Part shown: piece by piece, positions 26,113 through 34,740 of the stretch | How positions within the stretch are numbered: position 1 is the first letter of the stretch | How the letters are laid out: each line of letters opens with the position of its first letter | NCBI GenBank assembly: GCA_948468275.1 | Contig: CAOKHI010000018.1 | Span: 1 to 36,443, forward strand | Length of the DNA stretch: 36,443 nt | Source of the DNA: an uncultured Clostridium sp. | GTDB taxonomy: Bacteria; Bacillota; Clostridia; TANB77; CAG-508 | Reading direction: 5' to 3' | Position numbers and translations under genes: made by a program | The notes under the pieces: model-generated | Databases searched by the model: none | What the model saw: the letters and a program-made list of their open reading frames with translations, nothing else | What the model was told of the DNA's origin: nothing

Positions 26113-26258
26113 AAAATAAGTATTTGAGAAAATTAATAGATAATACTCCAGTAATTTCTGATATTAGAAAAGAGTTTTATAAAAAATATTACAACTAAGA
26201 TATGAAAAAATATTAAAATGTAGTTATGATAATAAAATAAATAATAAAAGGAGAAACT

Positions 26259-27293
26259 ATGAAGTTATTAATGCATACATGTTGTGCTCCATGTAGTATA
26301 TATTGTATAGATACATTAAGAAATGAACAAATAGAGCCAACCCTATATTGGTATAATCCTAATATACATCCATATACAGAATATAAAAAAAGAAGAGAAA
26401 CATTATTAGAATATGCAAATAGTATAGATATACATACAATTTTTGAAGAAGAGTATGGTTTAGTAGAATTTACAAAAAGTGTAATAGAAAATTTAAATAA
26501 TAGATGTACTACATATTGTTACAAAGTAAGATTAGAAAAAACGGCAAGTTATGCAAAAGAACATGGATATGATGCATTTACAACAACATTATTAGTTAGC
26601 CCATATCAAAATAATAAAGCAATAAAACAAATAGGAGAAGAAATAGCAAGAAAATATGATATACAATTTTTATATAGAGATTTTAGAGTAGGATTTAGAG
26701 AAGGTCAAAATAAAGCAAGACAATTAGGCTTATATATGCAAAAGTACTGTGGATGTATTTTTTCAGAATCGCTTCCAAAAGATGATTACAAAAGTTTAAA
26801 TCCTATAACTCCAAACGGATATGAATATCAAAAAGAACCAAGATTGCAAGTAAAAAGAATAGAAAATAAAGATGATTATATGGAAATTTTTTTAGAGGCA
26901 GATCCTTCAGAAAATATGATACGTAAGTATCTAAGTGATTCTGATGTATATGCACTAAAAAAAGAAGAAGAGATAATTTGTATTGCAGTAATTCTACCGA
27001 TTTCTAGAAAAGTATTAGAATTAAAAAACATAGTTACAAAAGAAAAATATAGAAATAAGGGGTATGCAAAAATATTATTAAAATCATTGTGTGGTAATTA
27101 TAAACAAAAATATGAGAAGATGTTAGTAGGAACAACAGAAAACAATATTCCATTTTATGTAAAACTTGGGTTTGATAAATATGAAAAAACAATAAAGAAT
27201 TTTTTTATAGATAATTATGAAGAAGAAATAAAGGAGGGAGAATTAGTTTGTACTGATATGATATATTATTCAAAAAATCTAAAAAAGAGATAG
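26259..27293 (+). CDS. queH: Epoxyqueuosine reductase QueH fused to a GNAT acetyltransferase domain
   Basis: 344 aa. Residues 1 to about 185 are QueH (DUF208), which reduces epoxyqueuosine to queuosine in tRNA: MHTCCAPCSIYC (Cys pair), LYWYNPNIHPYTEYKKRRE, CTTYCYKVRLEKTA, FTTTLLVSPYQN, FLYRDFRVGFREG and YCGCIFS (second Cys pair). From about residue 200 the protein continues with a GNAT fold: VKRIENKDDYMEIFLEAD, LELKNIVTKEKYRNKGYAK (acetyl-CoA binding loop), GTTENNIPFYVKLGF and a C-terminal strand. A fused acyltransferase is not part of the known QueH reaction. AAAGGAGA lies before the ATG. The gene stands apart from other queuosine genes. Confidence 0.9.
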   Translation: MKLLMHTCCAPCSIYCIDTLRNEQIEPTLYWYNPNIHPYTEYKKRRETLLEYANSIDIHTIFEEEYGLVEFTKSVIENLNNRCTTYCYKVRLEKTASYAKEHGYDAFTTTLLVSPYQNNKAIKQIGEEIARKYDIQFLYRDFRVGFREGQNKARQLGLYMQKYCGCIFSESLPKDDYKSLNPITPNGYEYQKEPRLQVKRIENKDDYMEIFLEADPSENMIRKYLSDSDVYALKKEEEIICIAVILPISRKVLELKNIVTKEKYRNKGYAKILLKSLCGNYKQKYEKMLVGTTENNIPFYVKLGFDKYEKTIKNFFIDNYEEEIKEGELVCTDMIYYSKNLKKR

Positions 27294-27651
27294 ATAAATT
27301 TAGTATAATTTAAAATAATAGAGGAAATTATTACTGGAAATAGAATAACAAAAAGTGAGTATATGTATATTAATAAAAAATTTTTGATAATTGTAATATA
27401 GAATTTAATAAAGATAATTTGATTTCTGAATTTATTTTATGCTCGGTTTTATTGATGAATTGTAAACCAAAATAATGATATAATTCAAAAGAAAACTAGG
27501 AGAGGAAATAATGTGGGTTTGACACTAGTTGCTATATTAATTTTTATGAACAATTTTAATGAAAAAGAAAATAAATAGATTTGTGGTTATATGCTTTAGC
27601 GCAAATTTGTTTAATATATATAAGGTAAAATTTATAAATAGAGGTATAAAA
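27294..27651 (+). other. Gene-free stretch with broken coding pieces and a possible promoter
   Basis: Two short frames lie end to end but in different phases: 27321-27401 (reading GNRITKSEYMYINKKF) and 27401-27475 (reading FNKDNLISEFILCSVLL). Together they look like one frameshifted remnant of an unknown gene. An extended -10 (TGA-TATAAT, 27476-27484) precedes AGGAGAGG and an ATG that encodes only three codons (27511). No intact gene is supported. Confidence 0.35.
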
Positions 27652-29115
27652 GTGGAAAAGATAAAAAATAAGAAAGTTTTATTAACAGTATATATAGTAT
27701 TTGCAATAGCATTTATATTGCCATCACTCATATATATAATAAAAGGAAGAGGTATAATCAACTTAAATTGTGACTTTTCATTCTTCTTTGCAAATCCAAC
27801 AAAAGTATTAAGCACACAAAAAATAATTAGTACTATTGCATATGTTACAATATTTACAGGACTTTCTATTGCATATTATTTAATAATAAAATATAATAAA
27901 ACAATATTTACATCAGGTGAGCAAGTAGCAAAATTTATTTTAATTATATCTACAATATTTTTTATGATGTTGCCATTCACAAGTACAGATATATTTTATT
28001 ACATGGCAACAGGAAGAAGTGAAGCTAAATATGGTGTAAATCCATATTATACGTCAGTTGCACAATTGATGCAAAATGAAGAATATAAAGAAGATGCAAG
28101 TACAGATGAAATATTAAAAAAAATGCCACAAGTATGGAAAAAAACTACTATAGTATATGGACCTGTTTGGCCATTAATATGTAAAATACTAAGTATGATA
28201 TCTATGGGAAATTTATCATTTTCATTGTTTATTTATAAATTATTTAATTTAACTTTACACTTATTAAATTGCTACTTAATTTATAAAATTTCAAATAAAA
28301 AGAAAATATTTGCATTAATATATGGTTTAAATCCTATGGTATTATTAGAAGGAATAGTAAATGTACATAATGATATGTTATCTATATTTTTTATTTTAGT
28401 AGCATTATTTTTCTTTATAAAAAAGAAAAAAATAGTACCTGCAATCATATTTTTAAGCGTAGCAACAGCTGTAAAATATTATGCAATACTATTAGTACCA
28501 TTTTTAGTAATATATTATTATAGAAAAGAAAAAATATCAAAAAGAATATTATATTCTTTAGGGCTTGCTATAATATTTGTAGCAGTATTAATAGTGTGTT
28601 ATTTATTTTATATGCAAGATTTAGATGTACTAAAGGGAATAGCAGTTCAACAAGGTAAATATGCTGGGTCTATATTTTTAATTATGTTTTTAAATATAAG
28701 TCCAAAATTTGCAAATTTAGCGACAAAAGGATTTACATTAGCATTTATAGTAATTTATTTATATAATATAATAAAACTATTGTTTACTAAAAAAGAAATA
28801 TCATTAACTAAAAATATGCGTATATATAATAGCCTATTAATACTATTTATATTTGGAACAATTACTAATTTGCACTCTTGGTATATAATGTGGATATTAC
28901 CAACTATACCATGGCAAACATCGAAAACAATAAAAAACATTATAAATATTACAACAGCATCGCAAATAGCATATTGGATATTTTTCTTATTTTCAGAAGC
29001 ATATACATATAGTCAATACTATTGGCTAACAATGATGTTTGTTATATTGTTTATGTGTATAATAGGAAGTATAAAAAGTAAAAAGAAAGAAGGACTAGAA
29101 TGCAAAAATCAATAA
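27652..29115 (+). CDS. Polytopic GT-C type glycosyltransferase (GT87/mannosyltransferase-like)
   Basis: A 487-aa integral membrane protein from the GTG at 27652, with GAGG 7 nt upstream; an ATG at 27559 extends the frame by 31 codons but has no ribosome binding site and adds an odd N-terminus. About ten hydrophobic segments. The first extracellular loop has PFTSTDIFYYMATGRSEAKY with an acidic residue where GT-C enzymes keep their catalytic Asp; further on are LNPMVLLEGIVNVHNDMLSI and LHSWYIMWILP, typical of polyprenol-phosphate-sugar dependent mannosyltransferases (GT87, DUF2029). It probably adds a sugar to an envelope glycan or lipid outside the membrane. It overlaps the next gene by 16 nt. 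Confidence 0.82.
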   Translation: MEKIKNKKVLLTVYIVFAIAFILPSLIYIIKGRGIINLNCDFSFFFANPTKVLSTQKIISTIAYVTIFTGLSIAYYLIIKYNKTIFTSGEQVAKFILIISTIFFMMLPFTSTDIFYYMATGRSEAKYGVNPYYTSVAQLMQNEEYKEDASTDEILKKMPQVWKKTTIVYGPVWPLICKILSMISMGNLSFSLFIYKLFNLTLHLLNCYLIYKISNKKKIFALIYGLNPMVLLEGIVNVHNDMLSIFFILVALFFFIKKKKIVPAIIFLSVATAVKYYAILLVPFLVIYYYRKEKISKRILYSLGLAIIFVAVLIVCYLFYMQDLDVLKGIAVQQGKYAGSIFLIMFLNISPKFANLATKGFTLAFIVIYLYNIIKLLFTKKEISLTKNMRIYNSLLILFIFGTITNLHSWYIMWILPTIPWQTSKTIKNIINITTASQIAYWIFFLFSEAYTYSQYYWLTMMFVILFMCIIGSIKSKKKEGLECKNQ

Positions 29116-30404
29116 AAAAAGTATTAAAATACTTTTTAGTAATACTAATTTTGATTGTAAGTTATATAAGTATTCTAACAGCAACATCTCTTATTCCACA
29201 AAAAGCAATAAAAGACAATGTAATGAAAAGTGCAAATATATTAAAAGAACAAGGAAATAATTTATTTTTACGAATACCATATAGAAGCAAATACTTAAAA
29301 TTTGATAATTATACTGATGCATTAATGCTTAATACAGCGTATTCAATAGATTCAGCTCATCCATTAGAATCTAGTATATTATGTAGAAAAAACTATATTC
29401 CAGGAGTTACTAAAGTTGTATTTGAAGATACTGCATATGAACTAAAATCAGCTTCTAAATATAAATACCTAGATCAAGTGGGAGAATTAAATGATACAGT
29501 AAATGAAGATATAGATGAATCATTTGAATATGCAAGGTATTGGCATGGATATTTAATATATTTAAGAATTATGTTATGCCTATTTGATATAACATTAATA
29601 AGAATTATACTAATAATAATGTTTACTATATTAATTTGTATATTAATATATTTAATATATAAAAATATAGGAGGATATGTAGCATTAATATTTTTACTAG
29701 CATTTATATCTGTTGAATATTTTTATATTGGAGTTTCTTTACAAGGGTGTGGAATTTTTTTTGTTACAGTAATTTCTAGTATAATATTAATTAGAAGATA
29801 TTATAAAATTAAGGATATTTTTCTGATGTTTTTAATAATAGGTTCTATAACAAATTTTATAGATTTTTTAACAGTACCAATAATAACATTAGGAATACCT
29901 TTTATAATATATTTTTTATTAGAACAAAAGAAGGAAGAATTTAATTTAAAGAAAACAATATTATTAATAGTAAAATTGGGATTAAGTTGGGGAATTGGAT
30001 TTTTTGGAACATGGATTATGAAATGGATAGTTGTAGATTTGCTATTTAATAGAAATATAATAAGTACGTCATTTAAGCAATTACAATATCGAAGTATAGG
30101 AATAAATACTATAAAATTTAGTAAGGTATTAGAACAAAATTTTAGATATTGTATAGAAATGATATTTATTGAATTAATTATTTCAGTTATATATCTAATA
30201 AAAAATGCAAATAAATATAAAAAAGAAGTAGATTTAGTAAAGATTTTGCCATATGCAGTAACTCTTATTATACCAATTGTATGGTATTTTTTACTAAAAC
30301 AGCACTCATTTCAACATTCATTTTTTACATATAGAAACACAATTTTATTTACAATATCATTACCACTTATAATTACTAATTTAATAAAAAAAAGGAGAGA
30401 ATAA
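29100..30404 (+). CDS. Polytopic membrane protein of unknown function
   Basis: 434 aa; ATG at 29100, AAGGA 5 nt upstream, inside the end of the glycosyltransferase gene (16-nt overlap), so translation is probably coupled. One N-terminal helix (YFLVILILIVSYISILTA) is followed by an extracellular domain of about 110 residues (residues 35-145, with SLIPQKAIKDNVMKSANILK and SILCRKNYIPGVTK), then eight or so membrane helices. I recognise no named family with certainty. Its coupling to a GT-C enzyme suggests a role in the same envelope-glycan step. The polA start is only 4 nt downstream of the stop. Confidence 0.8.
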   Translation: MQKSIKKVLKYFLVILILIVSYISILTATSLIPQKAIKDNVMKSANILKEQGNNLFLRIPYRSKYLKFDNYTDALMLNTAYSIDSAHPLESSILCRKNYIPGVTKVVFEDTAYELKSASKYKYLDQVGELNDTVNEDIDESFEYARYWHGYLIYLRIMLCLFDITLIRIILIIMFTILICILIYLIYKNIGGYVALIFLLAFISVEYFYIGVSLQGCGIFFVTVISSIILIRRYYKIKDIFLMFLIIGSITNFIDFLTVPIITLGIPFIIYFLLEQKKEEFNLKKTILLIVKLGLSWGIGFFGTWIMKWIVVDLLFNRNIISTSFKQLQYRSIGINTIKFSKVLEQNFRYCIEMIFIELIISVIYLIKNANKYKKEVDLVKILPYAVTLIIPIVWYFLLKQHSFQHSFFTYRNTILFTISLPLIITNLIKKRRE

Positions 30405-30408
30405 CGTT

Positions 30409-33129
30409 TTGGCAAGATTACTTTTAATAGATGGAAATAGTATATTAAATAGAGCATTTTATGGAATAATGGGAAATAAAATGTTAATGACAGAAGATGG
30501 GACCTATACAAATGCAGTATATGGTTTCTTAAGTATAATGTTTAAAGTACAAGAAGAGCTAACACCAGACTACCTAGTAGTAGCATTTGATAAAAAAGGA
30601 CCAACTAAAAGGCATGAAATTTATAAAGAATATAAAGCAAATAGAAAAGGAATGCCAGAAGAACTAGCAGTTCAAATGCCAATAATAAAAGAAGTATTAG
30701 AAGCAATGAATATTAAGATAATAGAAAAACAAGGATATGAAGGAGATGATATAATAGGTACATTATCTAGATTTGGAGAATCAAATGGATTAGATGTAAC
30801 TATTTTATCAGGAGATAGAGATAATTTTCAACTAGCAACAGATAAAATTACAATTCAAATTCCAAGAACAAAAGAAGGTAAAACACATACAGACAATTAT
30901 GATAGAAAAAAAGTAATAGAAGAATATGGAATAGAACCATATCAATTAATACAAGTAAAAGGGCTAATGGGTGATACATCAGACAATATCCCAGGAGTTC
31001 CAGGAGTAGGAGAAAAAACAGCTTTAAACCTAATTAAACAGTATACAGATATAGACAATTTATATGCAAAAATTGAAACAAATACAGATGAAATAAAAGG
31101 AAAATTAAGAGAAAAGTTAATAGAAAATAAAGAGCTTGCACTACTTTCAAGAGAGCTTGGAAGAATAAATATAGATTCACCAATAGAAGAAAATTTAGAT
31201 CAAATGAAAGTAGAAGAATGGGACAAGCAAAAAGTATTAGAGTTGTTTAAGAAATATAGATTTAATAGATATATAGAAAGATTTAATCTAGATCTTGAAA
31301 ACACACAAAAGAAGAATTTAGCAGATATGTTTACAGTTGAAAACATTACAACAAAAGAACAAATAAGTAATGTATGCAAATATATATATGAAAACAAAAA
31401 AATGATATATTATTGTGGAACAATAAAAGAGGATATATGTGAAAATATAATAAAATATAGAATATGTAATATAAGTATAATAAACCAACAAAAAAATATT
31501 GTTTATTATTATAATTTTAACGATATAGATGAATTTGTTAATAATTTTAAAGATATATTTGAAGATGAACAAATACAGTTATATGGTTTTGAATTATCAA
31601 GAGATTATATACTATTAAAACAAATAGGAATACAAGCACAAAATTTAATATTTGACGCAAAAATTGCAGCATATCTTTTAAATCCTACAACATCTAAATA
31701 TACCATTGATGGATTAGCAATACAATATTTAGATTTAGACATTAACACATATTTAGAAACAAATGGAATAAAAGAAGAAAAACAGCAATTAAATTTATTT
31801 GATGGTATAGAGCCTAAAAAAGAAGAAGAGCAATATAGAAATTCAAGTTATGCCTATTGTATAAATAAGTTAATAGAAGAACTAAATACAAAGCTGAAAG
31901 AAGAAAATTTATTAGATTTGTTTAATAATATAGAAATGCCATTAATAGAAGTATTAGCAAACATGCAATATACAGGGATGTATGTAGATAAAGAAGAATT
32001 AATACAATATGGATTAACATTAAAAGAGCAAATAAAAACACTAACACAAGAGATACATTTATTAGCAGGAAAAGAATTTAACATAAATTCACCAAAACAA
32101 TTAGGTGAAATACTGTTTGAAAAACTAGAACTTCCATATGCAAAAAAGAATAAGAATGGATATTCTACAGATGTAGATGTATTAGAAAAACTAAAAAATG
32201 AACACCCTATAATAGATAAAATATTAGAATATCGTGGAATTATGAAATTAAATTCAACATATGTTGAAGGATTACTACCATATATAAATGAAAAAGACAA
32301 TAGAGTACATTCATACTTTCACCAAACAGTAACTGCAACAGGAAGAATAAGCAGTACAGAACCCAATTTACAAAATATACCTACAAGAGTGGAGATAGGC
32401 AAAAAAATAAGAAAAGCATTTAAGCCACAAATGGGAGCAATATTTTTAGATGCAGATTATTCACAAATAGAACTTAGAGTGTTAGCACATATTTCAGAAG
32501 ATGAAAATATGATAGATGCATTTAAAAATAATGAAGATATTCATAAACAAGCAGCATCGAAAGTATTTAACATTCCACTACAAGAAGTAACACATGATCA
32601 AAGATCTAAAGCAAAAGCAGTAAATTTTGGAATAGTATATGGAATTAGTGATTTTGGACTTGCAGAACAATTAGGTGTGCCAAAAAAAGTAGCAAAAGAA
32701 TATATTGAACAATATTTAGAAAAATATAATGGTATAAAAAAATTTATGGATGATGTAGTAGAAGATGCAAAAGAACGAGGATATGTACAAAGCATGTTTG
32801 CAAGAAAGAGATATATACCAGAATTAAAGTCAAGTAGCTATGTAGTAAGACAATTTGGTGCAAGAGCAGCAATGAACACACCAATACAAGGAACAGCAGC
32901 AGATATAATGAAAATAGCAATGATAGATGTATTTAATAAATTAAAAAAGAATAATTTAAAATCTAAAATTGTATTACAAGTACATGATGAGTTAATAATA
33001 GAAGTATATGAAGAAGAATTACAACAAGTAAAAAATATATTAAAAACATCAATGGAAAATGCAGCAAGCTTAAAAGTTCCATTAATAGTAGAATTATCAG
33101 AAGCAAACAATTGGTATGAGGCAAAATGA
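30409..33129 (+). CDS. polA: DNA polymerase I
   Basis: 906-aa repair and Okazaki-fragment polymerase. Domains: 5'-3' exonuclease (1-290, LLIDGNSILNRAFYG, AFDKKGPTKRHE, LSGDRDNFQLA, GDTSDNIPGVPGVGEKTA); a middle 3'-5' exonuclease-like domain (about 300-480); and family A polymerase with motif A DADYSQIELRVLAHIS (about 680), motif B RSKAKAVNFGIVYG (about 730) and motif C VHDELIIEV (about 858). In the middle domain the DxE of exonuclease motif I is not seen (KMIYYCGTIKED instead), so proof-reading is probably lost, as in Bacillus Pol I. TTG start at 30409 after AAAGGAGA (about 11 nt). It is followed by slt after 37 nt. Confidence 0.97.
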   Translation: MARLLLIDGNSILNRAFYGIMGNKMLMTEDGTYTNAVYGFLSIMFKVQEELTPDYLVVAFDKKGPTKRHEIYKEYKANRKGMPEELAVQMPIIKEVLEAMNIKIIEKQGYEGDDIIGTLSRFGESNGLDVTILSGDRDNFQLATDKITIQIPRTKEGKTHTDNYDRKKVIEEYGIEPYQLIQVKGLMGDTSDNIPGVPGVGEKTALNLIKQYTDIDNLYAKIETNTDEIKGKLREKLIENKELALLSRELGRINIDSPIEENLDQMKVEEWDKQKVLELFKKYRFNRYIERFNLDLENTQKKNLADMFTVENITTKEQISNVCKYIYENKKMIYYCGTIKEDICENIIKYRICNISIINQQKNIVYYYNFNDIDEFVNNFKDIFEDEQIQLYGFELSRDYILLKQIGIQAQNLIFDAKIAAYLLNPTTSKYTIDGLAIQYLDLDINTYLETNGIKEEKQQLNLFDGIEPKKEEEQYRNSSYAYCINKLIEELNTKLKEENLLDLFNNIEMPLIEVLANMQYTGMYVDKEELIQYGLTLKEQIKTLTQEIHLLAGKEFNINSPKQLGEILFEKLELPYAKKNKNGYSTDVDVLEKLKNEHPIIDKILEYRGIMKLNSTYVEGLLPYINEKDNRVHSYFHQTVTATGRISSTEPNLQNIPTRVEIGKKIRKAFKPQMGAIFLDADYSQIELRVLAHISEDENMIDAFKNNEDIHKQAASKVFNIPLQEVTHDQRSKAKAVNFGIVYGISDFGLAEQLGVPKKVAKEYIEQYLEKYNGIKKFMDDVVEDAKERGYVQSMFARKRYIPELKSSSYVVRQFGARAAMNTPIQGTAADIMKIAMIDVFNKLKKNNLKSKIVLQVHDELIIEVYEEELQQVKNILKTSMENAASLKVPLIVELSEANNWYEAK

Positions 33130-33166
33130 TGTATAAACTTAAGAAGAAAAAGGAGAGAAAAGTAAA

Positions 33167-33739
33167 TTGAAGAAAACAGTAAAAATAATACTTCTAACTT
33201 TACTAATACTAATAATTATATTACTATTAGTGTTTAAAGTATTTAGAGTTCAAGATATAGTATTAAAAAAAATATATCCAAAAGAATATTCAGAATATGT
33301 ATATAAGTATTCTAAAGAATATGAAGTAGACCCATTACTTGTGTTTGCTATAATAAAAGCTGAAAGCAATTTTAATCCTAATGTAGTGTCTAGTAGTAAT
33401 GCTATAGGTCTTATGCAATTAATGGACACAACAGCAGAAGAAATAGCAAATAAGTTAAATATATTGTACGTGAAAAAAACATCATTATATAATCCAGAAT
33501 TGAACATACAATTAGGTACAAAATACTTTTCTAATTTAATGAAAGAGTATGAAGGAAATTATTTATTAGCATTAACAGCATATAATGCAGGGATTGGAAA
33601 TGTAAAGAAATGGATAGACCAAGGCACAATAAATCCAGATGCATCAGATATAGAAAATATTCCTTTTAAAGAAACAAATAGTTATGTAAGAAAAATAGTA
33701 AGAGATTATAAAATTTATAAAGAGTTGTATAAAGAGTAA
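33167..33739 (+). CDS. Lytic transglycosylase (SLT domain)
   Basis: A 190-aa membrane-anchored or secreted murein lytic transglycosylase. The N-terminal helix (IILLTLLILIIILLLVFKVF, residues 7-26) serves as anchor. The catalytic domain carries the family motifs: DPLLVFAIIKAESNFNPNVV with the catalytic Glu at about residue 66, SNAIGLMQLMDTTAEEI, NIQLGTKYFSNLM and LTAYNAGIGNVKKWI, ending with SYVRKIVRDYKIY. It resembles the short SLT proteins of Firmicutes (YjbJ type). TTG start at 33167 with AAGGAGA upstream. Possibly co-transcribed with polA. Confidence 0.92.
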   Translation: MKKTVKIILLTLLILIIILLLVFKVFRVQDIVLKKIYPKEYSEYVYKYSKEYEVDPLLVFAIIKAESNFNPNVVSSSNAIGLMQLMDTTAEEIANKLNILYVKKTSLYNPELNIQLGTKYFSNLMKEYEGNYLLALTAYNAGIGNVKKWIDQGTINPDASDIENIPFKETNSYVRKIVRDYKIYKELYKE

Positions 33740-33820
33740 GATAAGTTAATTACATTATGATTGTAATATTTAAATGCAAAAAAACAAGATAGCAATTTAT
33801 AGAAATAAATGGAGGTCATT

Positions 33821-34246
33821 ATGGAGTTTAAATATGAAAGAAAGATTAACTATTATGAAACTGATAAGATGGGAATAGTACATCACTCAAATTATATTAG
33901 GTTTTTAGAAGAGGCAAGATGCAGATGGATGGATAATCAAGATATATCTATGGAAAAACTAGAAGAAATAGGATTAACAATTCCAACACTAGAAATTTAT
34001 TGTAGATACAAATATCATGTTACAAGTGGAGATATAATAATTATTATACCAAGGATCATAGAATTTAATGGCGTTAGAATGATGATATCGTATAAAATGA
34101 TAGATAAAAAAACAGGAAAAGAAGTTATACAAGCAACCTCAAAACATTGCTTTACTGATAAAACATTAAAACCTATAAATTTAAAAAAGAAGTATGAGGA
34201 AGTATATAAAAAATTTCATAATTTGGTGGAAAATCAAGTATTATAA
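33821..34246 (+). CDS. Hotdog-fold acyl-CoA thioesterase (YbgC/4HBT type)
   Basis: 141 aa from the ATG at 33821, which follows GGAGGT (33811-33816); the ATG at 33809 overlaps that site and is unlikely. The family motif YYETDKMGIVHHSNYIRFLE contains the catalytic Asp with the following His; then EEARCRWMD, IPTLEIYCRYKYHV and DKKTGKEVIQATSKHCFTD. Such proteins hydrolyse acyl-CoA or acyl-ACP thioesters in the cytoplasm; the substrate is not evident here. It stands as a single gene. Confidence 0.92.
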   Translation: MEFKYERKINYYETDKMGIVHHSNYIRFLEEARCRWMDNQDISMEKLEEIGLTIPTLEIYCRYKYHVTSGDIIIIIPRIIEFNGVRMMISYKMIDKKTGKEVIQATSKHCFTDKTLKPINLKKKYEEVYKKFHNLVENQVL

Positions 34247-34740
34247 AAGTTATTAGAAACAAAATAAGATAAATATAATATTTTGAATTTGAGGTTATAA
34301 AATAAATTAAATCCTCTATAAAAATTGTATGGTTTAAAATATAGAAAGATAAAACTTATTACCTTACAATAATACTTATTCCATATTAAGATTACTTTAC
34401 ACTCAGACTATACAACACACGTGGAATGTTGCTCGGTGCTATATCTAAAAGATTCGATACAATAGTTGAATTTACTGCATTTGAAGATTTTGTTAGTTTT
34501 GAGAGAAAAGGTAAAAATAAGGTTAAAAGAGTGGAAAATAATAAAATCAAGGTAACGATAGAAGTTGATATGGTATGCGGAGTAGTATAAATTTATTATA
34601 GAAAATATAAATGTTTGGAGGTAAAACTTAAAAGGTAAAGTATGTAATAATTTAATTGTTATATGCTTTCTTTTTTTGACTTTTTATGGTAAGATATAAT
34701 AAAAATTGTAAGAGGAAAATAGATAGTAAAAGAGGAAATT
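34247..34740 (+). other. 494-nt stretch upstream of the reverse transcriptase with a small open frame
   Basis: It holds one coding-like piece: 34426-34590, 54 codons reading MLLGAISKRFDTIVEFTAFE and ending DMVCGVV. It extends upstream without a start to about 34390, has no ribosome binding site, and is probably a gene remnant. The rest (34247-34390 and 34591-34740) is very AT-rich. A TTGACT (34676-34681) and TATAAT (34695-34700) lie before the RT gene but are only 13 nt apart. Because several defence reverse transcriptases use an RNA encoded just upstream, an unseen template RNA could lie here; I see no diagnostic fold. Confidence 0.4.

Noticed and set aside
26113-26258. Small gene after ruvB (a frame reading NTPVISDIRKEFYKKYYN)
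   Set aside because: No start codon or ribosome binding site and only about 28 codons; at best a remnant.
34433-34437. CGG within the small open frame before the reverse transcriptase
   Set aside because: In the open frame the bases read CTC-GGT, so CGG is out of frame there.
34247-34740. Retron msr-msd or group II intron RNA
   Set aside because: No long inverted repeats flanking the stretch and no domain V-like hairpin were seen; the RT lacks a maturase domain.
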